Shown: positions 34,206 to 45,833 of the stretch, piece after piece
Position numbering within the stretch: the stretch's first letter is position 1
Layout: each line of letters begins with the position of its first letter
From: Epiperipatus broadwayi
Lineage: Eukaryota; Onychophora; Udeonychophora; Euonychophora; Peripatidae
Assembly (NCBI GenBank): GCA_028023455.1
Contig: JAQFVV010006341.1
Location: 682,001-746,000 of the forward strand
Direction: 5' to 3'
DNA: 64,000 nucleotides
Made by a program: the position numbers and the translations under genes
Notes under the pieces: model-generated
What the model was told of the DNA's origin: nothing
Seen by the model: only the letters and a program-made list of their open reading frames with translations
The model's database searches: none

Positions 34206-37172
34206 GAAACGATAACTTTCCAAGCCCCTGTCGTTTCACCATCAAACCTAATGACCCACTCATCTGTGTTAAGTTCGAACCTATTTAAATGTTAATAAAT
34301 TTAAAATTCGCTCATATCTGTCTAAACAGTATTATATATTTACGTGCGAACCAACGCTATAATTAGATAGGATTAGGAAAATTATAGCGTACTAAATTTA
34401 CTTAATTTCTAAAAATGTTCGTTATATTATTTAAGTTAAGAGTAAATTATTAATTTTGTTGTTTAATAATATTGAAATTTCGTATGTGGATATATAATCT
34501 GTGCTATATAGAAGAAAGACATGATTTTAAAATATGTAAAAGCCGTTACCTAAAAATAATATTAAATGTTTCTTTAAAAATTGTTAAAAGATTTCTTGTT
34601 TTAAATATATTTCAGGGAAAACATTTTCGAAAATATATTTAAAAGCTATATCAAAATATGTTTGTAAATTATTTTAAATAAATATGTAAAAAGGTTTGCA
34701 TTTTAAAAAAATGTTAAACGGTTGTTTTTAAATAAAAAGAGTTTCTATTATATGTAAGATTAAAAATAAAAGCTGGTCAAGTAATTAAAAAGATTTCTGG
34801 TTGTAAACAAGTGTCATTAACGACCACATCTGTAATCCGTAAAAAGTAAAACTAGTTCAAAATTTACTAATTAAAATCTGCTTAGACAAGATTAAGTTAT
34901 TTTAAAATCTAAATTGGACAATTGTTTGCAACAAAAAATCTTAATTATAATAATAGCTTATGGAATGTTTCTAACATAAGTTATCTAAGATTTTAAAAAT
35001 CTGGATTATAAATTGAAAAATATTTAATTAAATTCCTGAGTTTAGTGAGTCTTGAGGCGATAGATTCCGATAAAGAAAAGGTATAAATACTCTGTATTTT
35101 TAACAAAGAAAAATACAGCCATATTTTTAGAGAGAATTGCAGCCATCCTTCACGATTGTTAATGTTTAATATGATCAGCTAAAAGCGGGCATTTTGTTGC
35201 TGTTACTCCGCGGGGAGAATGGAGTTTCTCTCATCGAAATGCCTGAACCATCATTATGCCTATAGAAGGACAAGCTTAACATAATGGGAAAGATGATGCC
35301 ACCAGCCACCCAGTCAAACTCACCAAACCTACAGCAAGAACTCGCAGTCCAGATAGATAATACCGGTACCGTTTTATTTTTCAAACCGCAGAGCTCTGTG
35401 TAAATATATCTATATCAGTTAGCTAATTCTCTTTTTAAAATAAATTATAAAACTAAATGTAACCATAATTTAAATCCAATTATTATTTAATATGTAAATT
35501 GCTACCAAAATTTAATGTTGTTGAAATTAAAATTATCTAACTAATTTATATTTTCCTTTCATTTAAAGTAAGTTATAAGCGTCTAATTTAAAGTTATATC
35601 ACCGCGGTTGTGTCTATATTTCTTTGCTTATTTTAAATGCTTATATTTTATATGCCAATATTTCGAAACAGTGGGCACTGAATTTCATATTTTTAAGAAG
35701 ATATTATTTGAAAATCTTCGCGTAATTTGTTTATAGCATCAACTTTCTGCGCTGTTTCGAAATTCTATTTTTTTATTATTTAAATGATTTAATATATGAA
35801 ATGTGGCTCTTTTAATCAACCATTTAAAAACTTAACTTTATAGTATTATTAAGAATTAAATTTAGCCTTGATCGTATTTATAAGTATATTCGACATTTAA
35901 GTTCTTAAGTCCATAGAAATATACTTTCCCTCCTTAAAGTATTTATTATCTATAAGTAACCCTATAGATCGAGCATGTCAAAGTACAGATGTATTAATAT
36001 TCCCTTTAGTAGCATAGACATTTATTATCAGGCTACACAAGAGTTGGTCCCACTATGAAATATACTATTCTTTGCTTGGCGGATGTGATATATTATTTTA
36101 TAAAATTATTCTCGTTTTGCTGCTATACGTAATATACGTATATCAAGTTGGAGCCACGGCATTGCCAGCACATCTCTTATAGGGGAGAGAAGTAGTGAAG
36201 CCTGAGCCAAGGCCAGGTTAGCACATAAGTCCCCCGCCATTCCTGAACACAATGTTCCTTTTCACGCAGCATTGCGATCAGTTACAGGGTACCAGCGTTT
36301 GTCGCAAAAACCCTGAAGTTATTTCATCCATCCGCAGAGTGACTTTTTCTATTATTGTTTACCTGTGCCATAGAGCATTGGTAAAATCTTATTCAGCCAA
36401 CTCTCCCACTTTAACATAACGCTTTCAGCATTCTGAAATTTTCTCTCGAAAGCCATGTTCGATCGATCGTTACTTGAGCTGGTTTATGTGCTTGTTATTG
36501 TCATATTGTATATTTTAGTAAATGAATTCCTGATCAAAGTTCAATATAATTATTTATATAACAGCCACAAATGTAATAGGATTTGGTTTATCTAGATTTA
36601 TAGACATAACGTAGTGATTGATTATGTATTAATTGTAAAGTAATTCATAAGATTGGCACATGTTAAACCCATCTATGAAAATTTAATGATTACTTATGTA
36701 AGGCTATTTTGAATTACCCAATGTTTGTGTACATTCTATGCTGAAATGCTATTGTAAATAAGTGAAATATGGATAGAAGAATTGTAAATAAATGTATAAT
36801 TAGTTTAATGTATTTCGTTCTCTGTCTCGTTATTGATCTAATTCAATCCAATTCTAATTATTATTTATAGTCTATATATGTGAAAACTATGCATCAAATT
36901 AAATTAAATTAGTGATATATTTTAGACAATTAAGAACCTTTCTTTTAATTATCGTCTTATTGCGTCTCCGTGACTTATGTCGGCCGTGTGGAAAGAGGTA
37001 TACTACGTGTAATTTCAAGGTGGTCATTCGTAGGGTCTTGAGTCTTGGAATCCTGGCTTATGAGTTGAAGTGTGGTCGGACTTAGGATGTCACAGTCCTC
37101 GTCTGGTCAGCTTCGGTCTCTTGCTTGGATTCTGAATTCTGTTCTGCGAATGTACAAACTTGACTGTTACAA
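34206..37172. other. Unclassified 3 kb between inverted PLE ends
   Basis: No recognisable protein. It contains three islands with more G+C than the flanks: 35180-35400, 36140-36440 and 36955-37150. A minus-strand ORF of 69 codons in the first is not similar to anything I know. 36790-36830 has AATAAATG followed by TTCGTTCTCTGTCTCG, reminiscent of a retroelement LTR end, but I found no paired LTR, primer binding site or polymerase. Confidence 0.4.
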
Positions 37173-37260
37173 TACGTTTATACAATATCCTATGATCATT
37201 ATATCGTTTTTGTAATGTACACTTTGATTCCCCTATATATTTCATTCCACAACTACATAT
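37173..37260 (-). pseudogene. PLE (element E) GIY-YIG endonuclease N-terminal part
   Basis: Minus-strand CSCGMKYIGESKCTLQKRYN followed by DHRILYKR is the C--C--KYIGET---L--R---H core of the Penelope-type GIY-YIG domain. Its sequence 37173-37236 is the reverse complement of 37417-37480, where the same domain is repeated on the plus strand. Confidence 0.65.
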
Positions 37261-37410
37261 CAACATATATATAATAGAATTTAATTCAAACTTAGAAATC
37301 TAGGTTTTATAATTACTTGTCATTTATATTATTTGAAGAGAAAAAAAATATCCTACATAAAATGCTATAAAGTTTATTAATTAATTTAGCTTGTTGATTA
37401 GTTGTAAAAA

Positions 37411-37870
37411 GAAACATAGAGGGGAATCAAAATGTACATTACAAAAATGATATAATGATCATACGATATTGTATAAACGTATACAGAAAGGAAATGAAAC
37501 TTCAATATGTATGAATACTCCATCAATTATTTTTGATCATAATAAAATGTGTAATTATGGTTTTAAATTTGATAATAGAGATGTGAAAACTATTCAAATT
37601 GAATGATGTAATGATAAATGAAAAATTAAGGAAGCAATGATAATGTCTAGAAATAGAGAGGGTTTAATGAATAGACAATCGGCTAATATAAAAACAACAG
37701 AATTGTGGAAAATTGAATGATGGGTAATATAAATTTTTATTTTGTGTAAATTTGTACTAATTAATGGTTGATAGAGATTGTCAGTGTTGCAATCAAAAGT
37801 ACTTCCAGTAAAGAATATATTTATTAAAATTTGGGTACTGCATTAAATAGATTTATTTGAATTATTATAT
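37411..37870 (+). pseudogene. PLE (element E) endonuclease C-terminal part and 3' end, right copy
   Basis: Plus strand: RGESKCTLQK, stop, YNDHTILYKR, then KIKEAMIMSRNREGLMNRQS and ANIKTTELWKIE, the RK-KEA-----------W ending of PLE endonucleases. Stops at several places. The arm pairs with 33745-34205. Confidence 0.6.
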
Positions 37871-37935
37871 TGTTTAAAAATATAGCCATTTAATAGTTGT
37901 AGCTATTTATATTTATACATATAAGTGTATACATT

Positions 37936-38299
37936 CACATGATCACCATTTCTTATGCTTGCTTATAACTGTTATTAAAATAGGCAAAACTCTCTATACA
38001 GTAGTGCCTTTCAGTGCAAGCCAGAGTAATCAATGGATACCAGAAGGCTTGTGCATAAAATCCCTATCTAGTGCATACTTATCCAATATCCCCAGACTAG
38101 TTTTGGGCTTGTGGCCTTCATAAGTGAAGAGCCTTGCATCCACGGCTTCTCTCTGATGAAGGCCACAAGCCAGAAACTAGTTTGAAAATGTTGGATGAGT
38201 AGACACTAGATGGGGATTTTATGCACAAGCCTTCTGGCATCCATTGATTACTCTGGCTTGCACTGAATGGCAATACACATAGAGAGTTTTGCCTGTTTT
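37936..38299. mobile_element. Family A inverted dimer (A7)
   Basis: Begins CACATGATCACCATTTCTTA and ends GAGTTTTGCCTGTTTT. Flanks AAGTGTATACATT (37923-37935) and AAGTCCATATATT (38300-38312) match 10 of 13, an aged target duplication. The right arm has intact CTGATGA (38153-38159), perfect stem II GGC/GCC with loop CACAA, GAAA (38173-38176) and GTT as the cleavage triplet; stem I is damaged. The left arm core has decayed to CTTATGA. Confidence 0.72.
38147..38189 (+). ncRNA. Hammerhead-like motif in A7 right arm
   Basis: All core boxes present (CTGATGA, GAAA, CTAGTT with a GTT triplet) and stem II GGC/GCC perfect after one A-A mismatch. Stem I (TTCTCT against TGAAAA) pairs only partly. The complement of A1 and A5, where stem I is good but stem II or the core is damaged. 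Confidence 0.45.
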
Positions 38300-39149
38300 A
38301 AGTCCATATATTACATCTATAAACTGTAATAATAATGCACATCATTTTTTTGTATATTATTAAAGCCTATATCTGTCAAACTGTTGTAATCAAAATATAT
38401 AAATTTTAGATTTAATTTGATTGTACTTACTAACATCATTTAGTAAGTATTATGATTTGGTAAATTATACAAAAATTTTGTATTACCATTAAAATATTTT
38501 AACTATAGGAGGGATTTGTGTAACGTTTGTGCTGTTAAAAGTTTTATATTGTTAGTTATTTAATTTTATTTTGCTATATTGTTAATAAAATTGCCATGTT
38601 AAACAAAAGTTTCTAATGTATGTGTATTGATTTGAATGATTCATTAATACTCCAAGCTTATAAATTGTTAATTGGCCAATCAAACATGAAATATTAAAAA
38701 ATAAATAAAATGTTATATCAGCTCAAGAAAAGGCAAAATATAAGTGAATTAAGGCAGAGTTCAGTCCAATAAGTCTTACTGTGATCCAAGGTAGAATTAT
38801 AATTTGATTACTGTGATGGTTGAAGATCCAACAACACAGAACGATGATGAAACCTCTTAGCAGAAGGAAGATATTGTTGACTTACATTATATCATCAAAT
38901 TTATATGATTGTTAAGCACACATACCAAATCATACTGTGTGAAGTTGAAATGTGTATTCAAAAAAATAATTTAGTGTTATATTCATGAACAATCATGATA
39001 TTCCATAGATATTTACTCCATGATGTTATTAGTCCTTCTACATTCGCATACTTTCATGCATATATCTACAATATAGATATATGTACATATATATAATTTA
39101 ATAAAAAGTTTTACCTCATTAAAAATGAAAATTAATAAAGTCCATCATT

Positions 39150-39335
39150 CTATGTTTTTATATAAATTATAAAAAATAACCAAATACATATACATACAAA
39201 TAACGATTTTTAATCTCACCACACACATTCTTATGATTTGAGAAATAAGAAGCTCTGAGGAAAGTACTATGAATTCATCATTTATTTATGAGAATATTAG
39301 AATTAATATATATATATAGCTATATATTTTTGTTA
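39150..39335 (-). repeat. Inverted copy of part of the 45.0/46.8 kb repeat
   Basis: AATCTCACCACACACATTCT then TATGATTTGAGAAA is the reverse complement of the block near 45055-45090, and TCATCATTTATTTATGAGAATATT matches the complement of 44965-44995. An old dispersed copy of the same interspersed repeat. Confidence 0.55.
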
Positions 39336-42159
39336 TTTTTTATATTTGATTTATTGGCTGTATAAGTGAAATGATCTTGACCACATGGATCTAAACATTA
39401 TTCGTCGCATGATCCTCTTACTCACTATTGATGGTCATATTGTATTTCAATCATACTTTTTGCTTCAACATTTATTTGGACAAACCAGATAAACTAGAGA
39501 TTTTATAATTAATAATACTTAGAAACCCACTTCCCAGGATATCCAAATGAATTTATTACTTTTTAATACATTAGAAATATTATATTACCAATAAGTTATA
39601 CAATCTTTTTCATCCATAATTTAAGAATTTTATTCCTCAGATTCATTAAAATTTAGATACAAACGGAAACATGACGGTCAGGTTTTTAAATACAATATTG
39701 TGATTTAAATGATTTCACTTTAAATGCTATAATTAAAATCAATAAAATCATTCACACAGGTGTGAAAAAAGATTTTACAATAGAATAAATTATTTATTTC
39801 AGTGCTTTTTATCACAGAAATTTTAAGTATCACCAGTTTTCTACAATAAAGAGACTGGATGAAAACATTAAATGGGATCAGAGGTTAAGCTTGTAAATGC
39901 AACGTAACTGATTGGTAAAGTTAATGAATTTTATGATCTTCTTAATATTTAAAAATTTTAATAAGCATTTTTTAAACTTTATTAAATGCATCTGTCACAG
40001 AGAGATTCAACTTTAAATAATCATAAATCAAATGAATAAAGAACTAATGGTCCCATCCTAACCTTAAAAACTATTATGATTTGAAGCAAATTTTTTATTA
40101 TTTTCATTCCTTCAAAATTTAGTCATTGAAAGAAAAACTAATTTTGTTCTAGGGATTAAATATGGCAGATATAATGTGATATGTTATTGATTTTTGCATT
40201 CCAGACCAAGTGATATACAAAATCAGCTTCATTTTAAATTGTGAAGAAAAGTTAAAAAAATATTTTATTTTGAACAACAAAAAAACTCTGGGATTTGTCA
40301 ATTGAATGGAATTGTGATCCTATTTAATTTGATGTCTAAACATTATGACCTCTTGAGAAATTACTTATATTTATAGAATTCAATCTGTTTCTTTTCAAAT
40401 ATAATTACTCCAAATAAGACAGAGCGGATTAATTTTAAATTTACTATTATAAGAGCATTATAAGAATGAATGAAAAAGTAAAAAAAAAAAAAAACAGCAG
40501 AGAAAGGAGACAATTATGATGAAAAGAACAAGAGATATTTGATAAATGATTGGTGATATAAAAAAGCACTTACACAGATAAAGCAAATAGAAAGCCTCAA
40601 TAATTAAGCTAGAACTAATTTCAAGTATTAAACATTGGATAAGCAAATGGTTTAGAAACAGGTTGTTAGCATATTACTAATTGCTTTAAAGTATTTGTCT
40701 AAAACAAAATACTAATTATTTTTCTTAATTAAGAGATTACGCTAACTTAGTAACCTTTAATATTAATCTTATTAATTTTTACATTTATTTTAATTTGTAA
40801 TTTTAATTTTTTATGGTTATATATTTTCATTATTGCCCATTTTAATTATTATAATTATATATCTATTAAATATCTTTTTCAGGGAATTATGGTATATGTT
40901 CTGACATCTCTTATGTACATATATAAATAAATAAATATCTCTTGTGCATAACCAGATTATTTTTAAATCCCATGAGATCTGTCAGTTTAATAACACTAAT
41001 ATAAATTTTCTTAATTAGTATAATTATAAATGATATTGATGATGCTTTACATCATTTACATAAAAATATCCAGTTTATATTTCCTGATATTCTCAAAGAA
41101 TCAAACATAATATTCAACCTTGAATATTTATTTTTAATAGAAGAGTTTGAACTATGCTAATCTTATCTTTGGCCATTACTTTTTTCTAGGAAAGAACACC
41201 TATGAATATACTATCTTCTGGAAACATCATGGTCCTTTACTTCCGATACAATCCAATCTTTTCTACAACTTGGAATATGTTTTCTTAGAATCTATGGTGA
41301 ATTATTATATATGCATTTGGAATAGAATTCATGAGTTAAGAATGGCACAAACAACTAAATAGCTTAAATAATAAAATTACTTTATTTAAGACAATCTTGA
41401 TTGATGGATATTAAAATTATATATTCATTATTCATTATAACCTTTCAAAAGCATCTAAGATGGAAAGAATTTCCAAAGATAATTATCAAATTTTACTATG
41501 CTTTAATACCACATTTCTTTAGTAGGCATTCCTTTCCAATATATTTGCCAGTAATATTAACATGATAATTTTATTTATAGAATATCAAAATATATATTAA
41601 AAAATAAATGAAGATTAAATATAAGTAACTATTTATGAAAGATATAATAGAAAATTATATAACATTACAAAACTAACCAAAATACAAACGTTTATTAAAC
41701 TTCTTTCACAGCCATAGTTTCATCTATTAGCAAAAAGACCGACCCAAGTGAAATTCAACAAAATATCACAACAGAATATATCTTTTTATGAAAAAAATAA
41801 ATTAAAAAGAAAAGTCAAAGAAACACTGATGATAAATGTTTTTGAATGTGAAGCCATCAATCTCATTAAGACATTTTTTAATGTTAAAGATGTTGGTTTT
41901 CAAAGATAATTATGGGAAGGCTATTGTGTTTTCTATGTGTGAGAAGGTCTATTTGTTAGTAGATAAAATTATGATCATGAGAGAATTTTAGTAAAATTTT
42001 GCTTTTTGTCTAGTTTTGTAATGTTATGATTTTCTATTTATTTATAACTACTAGTATAGTGTTATGCAGTATTTAATTTTCTATTTGGTATATTTATTCA
42101 CATATCATTTACAACTTCCTTAAACACTTTAACAATACAATTTTTTATATGAAAATTTT

Positions 42160-42203
42160 ATTCTGACAGTTTCGACTGTCCTGCAGTCATCATCAGAACT
42201 ATA
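42160..42203 (-). ncRNA. Hammerhead-like core in PLE C terminal repeat
   Basis: Minus strand: CTGATGA (42196-42190), a bulged T, stem II GACTG/CAGTC with a CAGGA loop, GAAA (42173-42170), then CTGTCAG. Both core boxes and stem II are intact. A valid stem III and cleavage triplet are not obvious, since CTGTC would need a one-base loop unless two RNAs pair. Hammerheads in PLE terminal repeats are established; this assignment is by pattern only. Confidence 0.5.
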
Positions 42204-42829
42204 ATATTCAAGTATATAATTATACAATTAATACATTTTATACACATTCATATATATAATTAAATACACAAAATACATTTTATCCATTATAAATAATCAT
42301 TTCCCATTTTATTATTTTACTCTTAATTAATTCTATCCACATTTATTTTATATTACTTTATTTTATTCTTAAAAATTATTTATTATAATTTTAAAAAAGT
42401 TTAACTTTTTATTCTACTATTTAATACATATTATCTTTTTATTTATACTTTTAATCAACTTCTAACCTTTTCTTATTTTTATTAAATATTTTATAATTAA
42501 CTATTAACTTTTTCCACATTACAAATTATCTTTTTACATTACAAAATTACTCACATCTTTACAATCCTATTTCTTAAAATCCAACTGACAAAATTTTCAA
42601 AATGTTTATACTTGCTTAACATCTCCCTCTATCATAATTTTTCAACTTTATTCTTTTAACCTTATTTATATTCAAACTATTATTAATAATAATTGTTTAT
42701 AAAATTATTGTCTTTACCCCAAAATTTCTATTAAGATTTTGTTTTATATTTTTAATCAATATTGCCTCTTTAGTATTCCTCAAACTTATGACCTGTTTTT
42801 TTAATGAAGAAGATTATAGTAAACAGGTA

Positions 42830-43374
42830 GAATTGTTAATTAAAGAGTTTAGGGATAATGACTATCCAGAAAAGTTATAGAAGAAAGTATAAGAAAATCA
42901 AAAGAAAAATTTAACAATGATAATGGAATAGTATGTAGAAAAAATAAAGTAGATAAGAATAAATATTTAGCTATTAAAACATATAATAGTATTGTAAAAA
43001 GTATGAATAAAATAGTTATTAAAATTAATAAAAAGATTAATAGTGTAATAAAATTTAAGATAGTAAATAAAAAAAGGAAGATATGTGAGAGAAAAATGCA
43101 TGTAAAAGTAAAAATATAAAAATCAATTATGTAGGTGAAACAGAGATTTCAATTTATACAAGATTAATTCAACATAAATATGATAAAGATCACCTATTTA
43201 TTTGCATCCATTAGAAATAGGTAATAAGTTTGAGAAAGATAGTATAAAAATGATTAATTATACAATCAATAGAAGGGATAGGAAAATTAAAGAGGCAATA
43301 TTGATTAAAAATATTAAATCAAATCTTAATAAAGATTTTGGGATAAAGAATAATTTTATAAACAAATATTATTA
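42830..43374 (+). pseudogene. GIY-YIG endonuclease remnant of PLE C
   Basis: Reads INYVGETEISIYTRLIQHKY then DKDH (V-GET-----TRL--HK, the GIY-YIG metal/Arg region, ~43122-43190), later INRRDRKIKEAILIKNIKSN, LNKDFGIKNNFINKYY and stop (the R-RK-KEA--I-----LN-D-G end, 43260-43374). Frameshifts interrupt the N-terminal part. No reverse transcriptase is present. Confidence 0.65.
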
Positions 43375-43636
43375 ATAATTGTTTGAATATAATAAAGGTT
43401 AAAAGAATAAAGTTAAAGGAAATGATGATAGAGTGAAATGTTAAGCAAATATAAACATTTTGAAAATTTTGTCAGTTAGGTTTTTAGAAATAGGATTGTA
43501 AAGAGGTGAGTAATTTTGTAATGTAAAAAGGTAATTTGTAATGTGGAAAAAGTTAATAGTTAATTATAGAATATTTAATAAAAATAACAAAGGTTAGAAG
43601 TTGAAAAATATAAGTAAAAAAATAATAATATGTATT

Positions 43637-44574
43637 TAATTTTAATGCGCAAATACGCGCACAACAACCGAGCTTCATCAGGATTAAATAACAATATATT
43701 ATAACTCAAAATAATTATAATATCTAAAAAATAATGCCCGAGCGCTTTCAAGAGAACTTAGCTCTCATAATCATGGGCAACAAAGAATAAGCATAGCGTG
43801 TTGGTATATGCTAAAATATGCTGATATATGTAAATTAGTTGAAAGTAAATGCGTCAGCGCTAAATGATCCATTTCTTAGAGATTTTGTAACACGCATCTT
43901 TCCTATTCATAGCCTTATCATCAATTGCAATAAAACATGCTTCTTTAACTTTTCTCTTAATGTCATTTCTCTCCCTGCAAACTATTCTTGCATTTTTAGG
44001 TTCACATGCATGACCAGCTGATTTCTGATGTATTGCAAATATTGAGTTGCAATTTGGGTCTACTTGGGCCTTATTGTAAGAATATTTGTGCTGGGATAGT
44101 CTTGTAGAAAGAGTTGCTTTCGTTTCCCCATAGTATGATGCCATGCAGTTATTTTCTGGACATGAAATATTATATACGGCTTGAGAGGTGTTGTTGGGTG
44201 TTATAATGTCTTTGGTGTTATTAATAATCCTATTTGTATTAGGGGGTGTACGAAGGCTACGAATAGGAAAGATGCGTGTTACAAAATCTCTAAGAAATGG
44301 ATCATTTAGCGCTGACACATTTACTTTCAACTAATTTACATATATCAGCATATTTTAGCATATACCAACACGCTATGCTTATTCTTTGTTGCCCATGATT
44401 ATGAGAGCTAAGTTCTCTTGAAAGCGCTCGGGCATTATTTTTTAGATATTATAATTATTTTGAGTTATAATATATTGTTATTTAATCCTGATGAAGCTCG
44501 GTTGTTGTCGCGTATTTAGCATTAAAATTATATACATGTATAGCAAGCACCTGAGTTTAATAATTTCTTTTTAC
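43637..44574. mobile_element. Penelope-like element D, nested in C, 13 bp target duplication
   Basis: A 938 bp insert flanked by AATAATATGTATT (43624-43636 and 44575-44587). Arms of ~285 bp (about 43637-43920 and 44265-44530) are inverted copies: the 3' end of a PLE facing its own complement, with the endonuclease coding region between. A ~45 bp single tail (ATACATGTATAGCAAGCACC...) follows the right arm. CTGATGA occurs in both arms but is not followed by GAAA. Confidence 0.72.
43860..44330 (-). CDS. PLE D GIY-YIG endonuclease domain ORF (156 codons, 5'-truncated element)
   Basis: Uninterrupted ORF. Residues ~27-156 form the PLE C-terminal endonuclease: RTPPNTNRIINN, AVYNISCPENNCMASYYGET, STRLSQHKYSYNK, then SIFAIHQKSAGHACEP and RVKEACFIAID-type end DIKRKVKEACFI. 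YYGET, the R-x3-H and the late E are the family landmarks. The first ~26 residues (MKVNVSALNDPFLRDFVTRI...) are just the antisense of the domain's own C-terminus, made by the inverted repeat, so the ATG is not the native start. No RT domain; probably not an active gene. Confidence 0.7.
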   Translation of the reverse strand: MKVNVSALNDPFLRDFVTRIFPIRSLRTPPNTNRIINNTKDIITPNNTSQAVYNISCPENNCMASYYGETKATLSTRLSQHKYSYNKAQVDPNCNSIFAIHQKSAGHACEPKNARIVCRERNDIKRKVKEACFIAIDDKAMNRKDACYKISKKWII

Positions 44575-44575
44575 A

Positions 44576-45733
44576 ATAATATGTATTATATAGTAGAATA
44601 AAAAGTTAAAAGATTTTTAAAATTATAATAAATAATTTAAAAAATAAACTAAACTAATATAAAATAAATGTAGATAGAATTAATTATGAGTAAAGAAATA
44701 AAATGGGAAATGATTATTTATAATGGTCAGGTAAAAATGTATGTTTTATTTGTGAATTTAATTATGTATATGAATGTGTATAAAATGTATTAATTGTATA
44801 ATTATATATTTGAATATTGTAGCTCTGATGATGACTTCAAGACAGTTGAAGTTTTCATATAAAAAATTGTATTGTTAAAGTGTTTAAGGAAGTTATAAAT
44901 GGTATATGTAAAAGTAGAAATCAATATATAAGGAAAGAAAGAAAAATATATATATATATTAATTCTAATATTCTCACAGATAAATGATGAACTTATACTA
45001 TTATTTCCAGAGCTTCCATGATGTTTCAATACAATGTTCCTCAGGCATTTTCTTTCTCAAATCATAAGAATGTGTGTGGTGAGATTTAAAATCATTTTTT
45101 TCCCTTTGTTATTTCTCTTCACAATCTTAAATTCTTTTAGTTGAGAAGTTTTAAAAAATATTTTATTCTCCAATAACTTTTTTCAAATATTTTGTTTAAT
45201 TCACATTTAGCCATATAAGTTGTTAATAAGATAGAGATAAGCTTTACTTTTTGCTTAAAGGCAATCTAAATTAATAACTTCCCTTAGCAATCTCTGATCA
45301 TAATGTTCAATTTTTGCCAGAATGTTTTATTAAAATTGATATCATGATTAGATAATTTAATGTGACTAAATGACTGGTGAGTTAGATTTTCTCTAACTCA
45401 AAATTTTATCACTAGTATTTTTTAATTTATCTCTTATCTGACTTTGTGCCCAAGGACCTGTTTGCTATTATGTCATTATAGAAAATCATTTCCATTCTAA
45501 AATTAAAAATAACTTTTAATTTTAACTAATTAACAGCTTTTTAAAAAATCTTTTATATTAAAACCATCTTGTTTTTAGATTTTTAACTTTAAATAATTAG
45601 TTTGCCATCTGTGCATTATATAATAAAATTCTTATTGAATTCTTTTATATATATTTCTATTTGGGAGTGATTTTTTCACTTTTATTTGAAAGGGATGTAA
45701 CAGGGGTATATACGTATACCGTTATATATATAT
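44576..45733. repeat. Gap-flanking duplication, copy 1
   Basis: Matches 46347-47521 almost base for base over ~1.16 kb, differing by scattered substitutions and small indels (e.g. an extra TTATTAATT stretch in copy 2 near 46963). Contains the PLE C right end and an interspersed repeat shared with 59.5 and 59.75 kb (CATATAA-TTGTTAATAAGAT). Confidence 0.9.
44829..44862 (+). ncRNA. Decayed hammerhead-like core at right end of PLE C
   Basis: CTGATGA (44825-44831 region), then TGACTTCAAGACAGTT where the 42.17 kb copy has GACTGCAGGACAGTC, then GAAG in place of GAAA. Stem II and core box 2 are mutated. The identical version recurs in the second copy near 46600. Confidence 0.4.
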
Positions 45734-45833
45734 ATTGTGACGGTCAGATGATGTCTGTTGATTTAACCCAGTTCGAATACTTAGGCAAAAGTACCTTTGA
45801 GGCCACCCATATGAGAGATATTAAACCAAGAGT

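Larger units (their letters stand above)
42103..44905. mobile_element. Penelope-like element C: inverted 3' ends around a GIY-YIG remnant
   Basis: The left inverted end (42103-42790) is the reverse complement of sequence at about 43290-43623 and 44588-44905 on the right. In the middle, on the plus strand, is a decayed PLE endonuclease. Each outer end has a hammerhead-like core (42165-42200 minus, 44829-44862 plus). The right part is split by nested element D (43637-44574). Recombined ends like this are known for Penelope-like elements. Confidence 0.68.

Noticed and set aside
35175-35384. 69-codon minus-strand ORF in a G+C-richer island
   Set aside because: No recognisable family, no convincing splice context; kept only as part of the unclassified block.
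41147-41362. 71-codon ORF (MNYANLIFGHYF...)
   Set aside because: Composition-driven; parts resemble the interspersed repeat at 45.0 kb. No protein similarity recognised.
43839-44021. Plus-strand ORF starting MKVNASALNDPFLRDFVTRI
   Set aside because: It is the left inverted arm of PLE D, the mirror of the minus-strand ORF start, and not a gene.
44490-44525. CTGATGA in PLE D arms as a hammerhead
   Set aside because: CTGATGAAGCTCGG is not followed by a stem and GAAA; only one of the core boxes exists.
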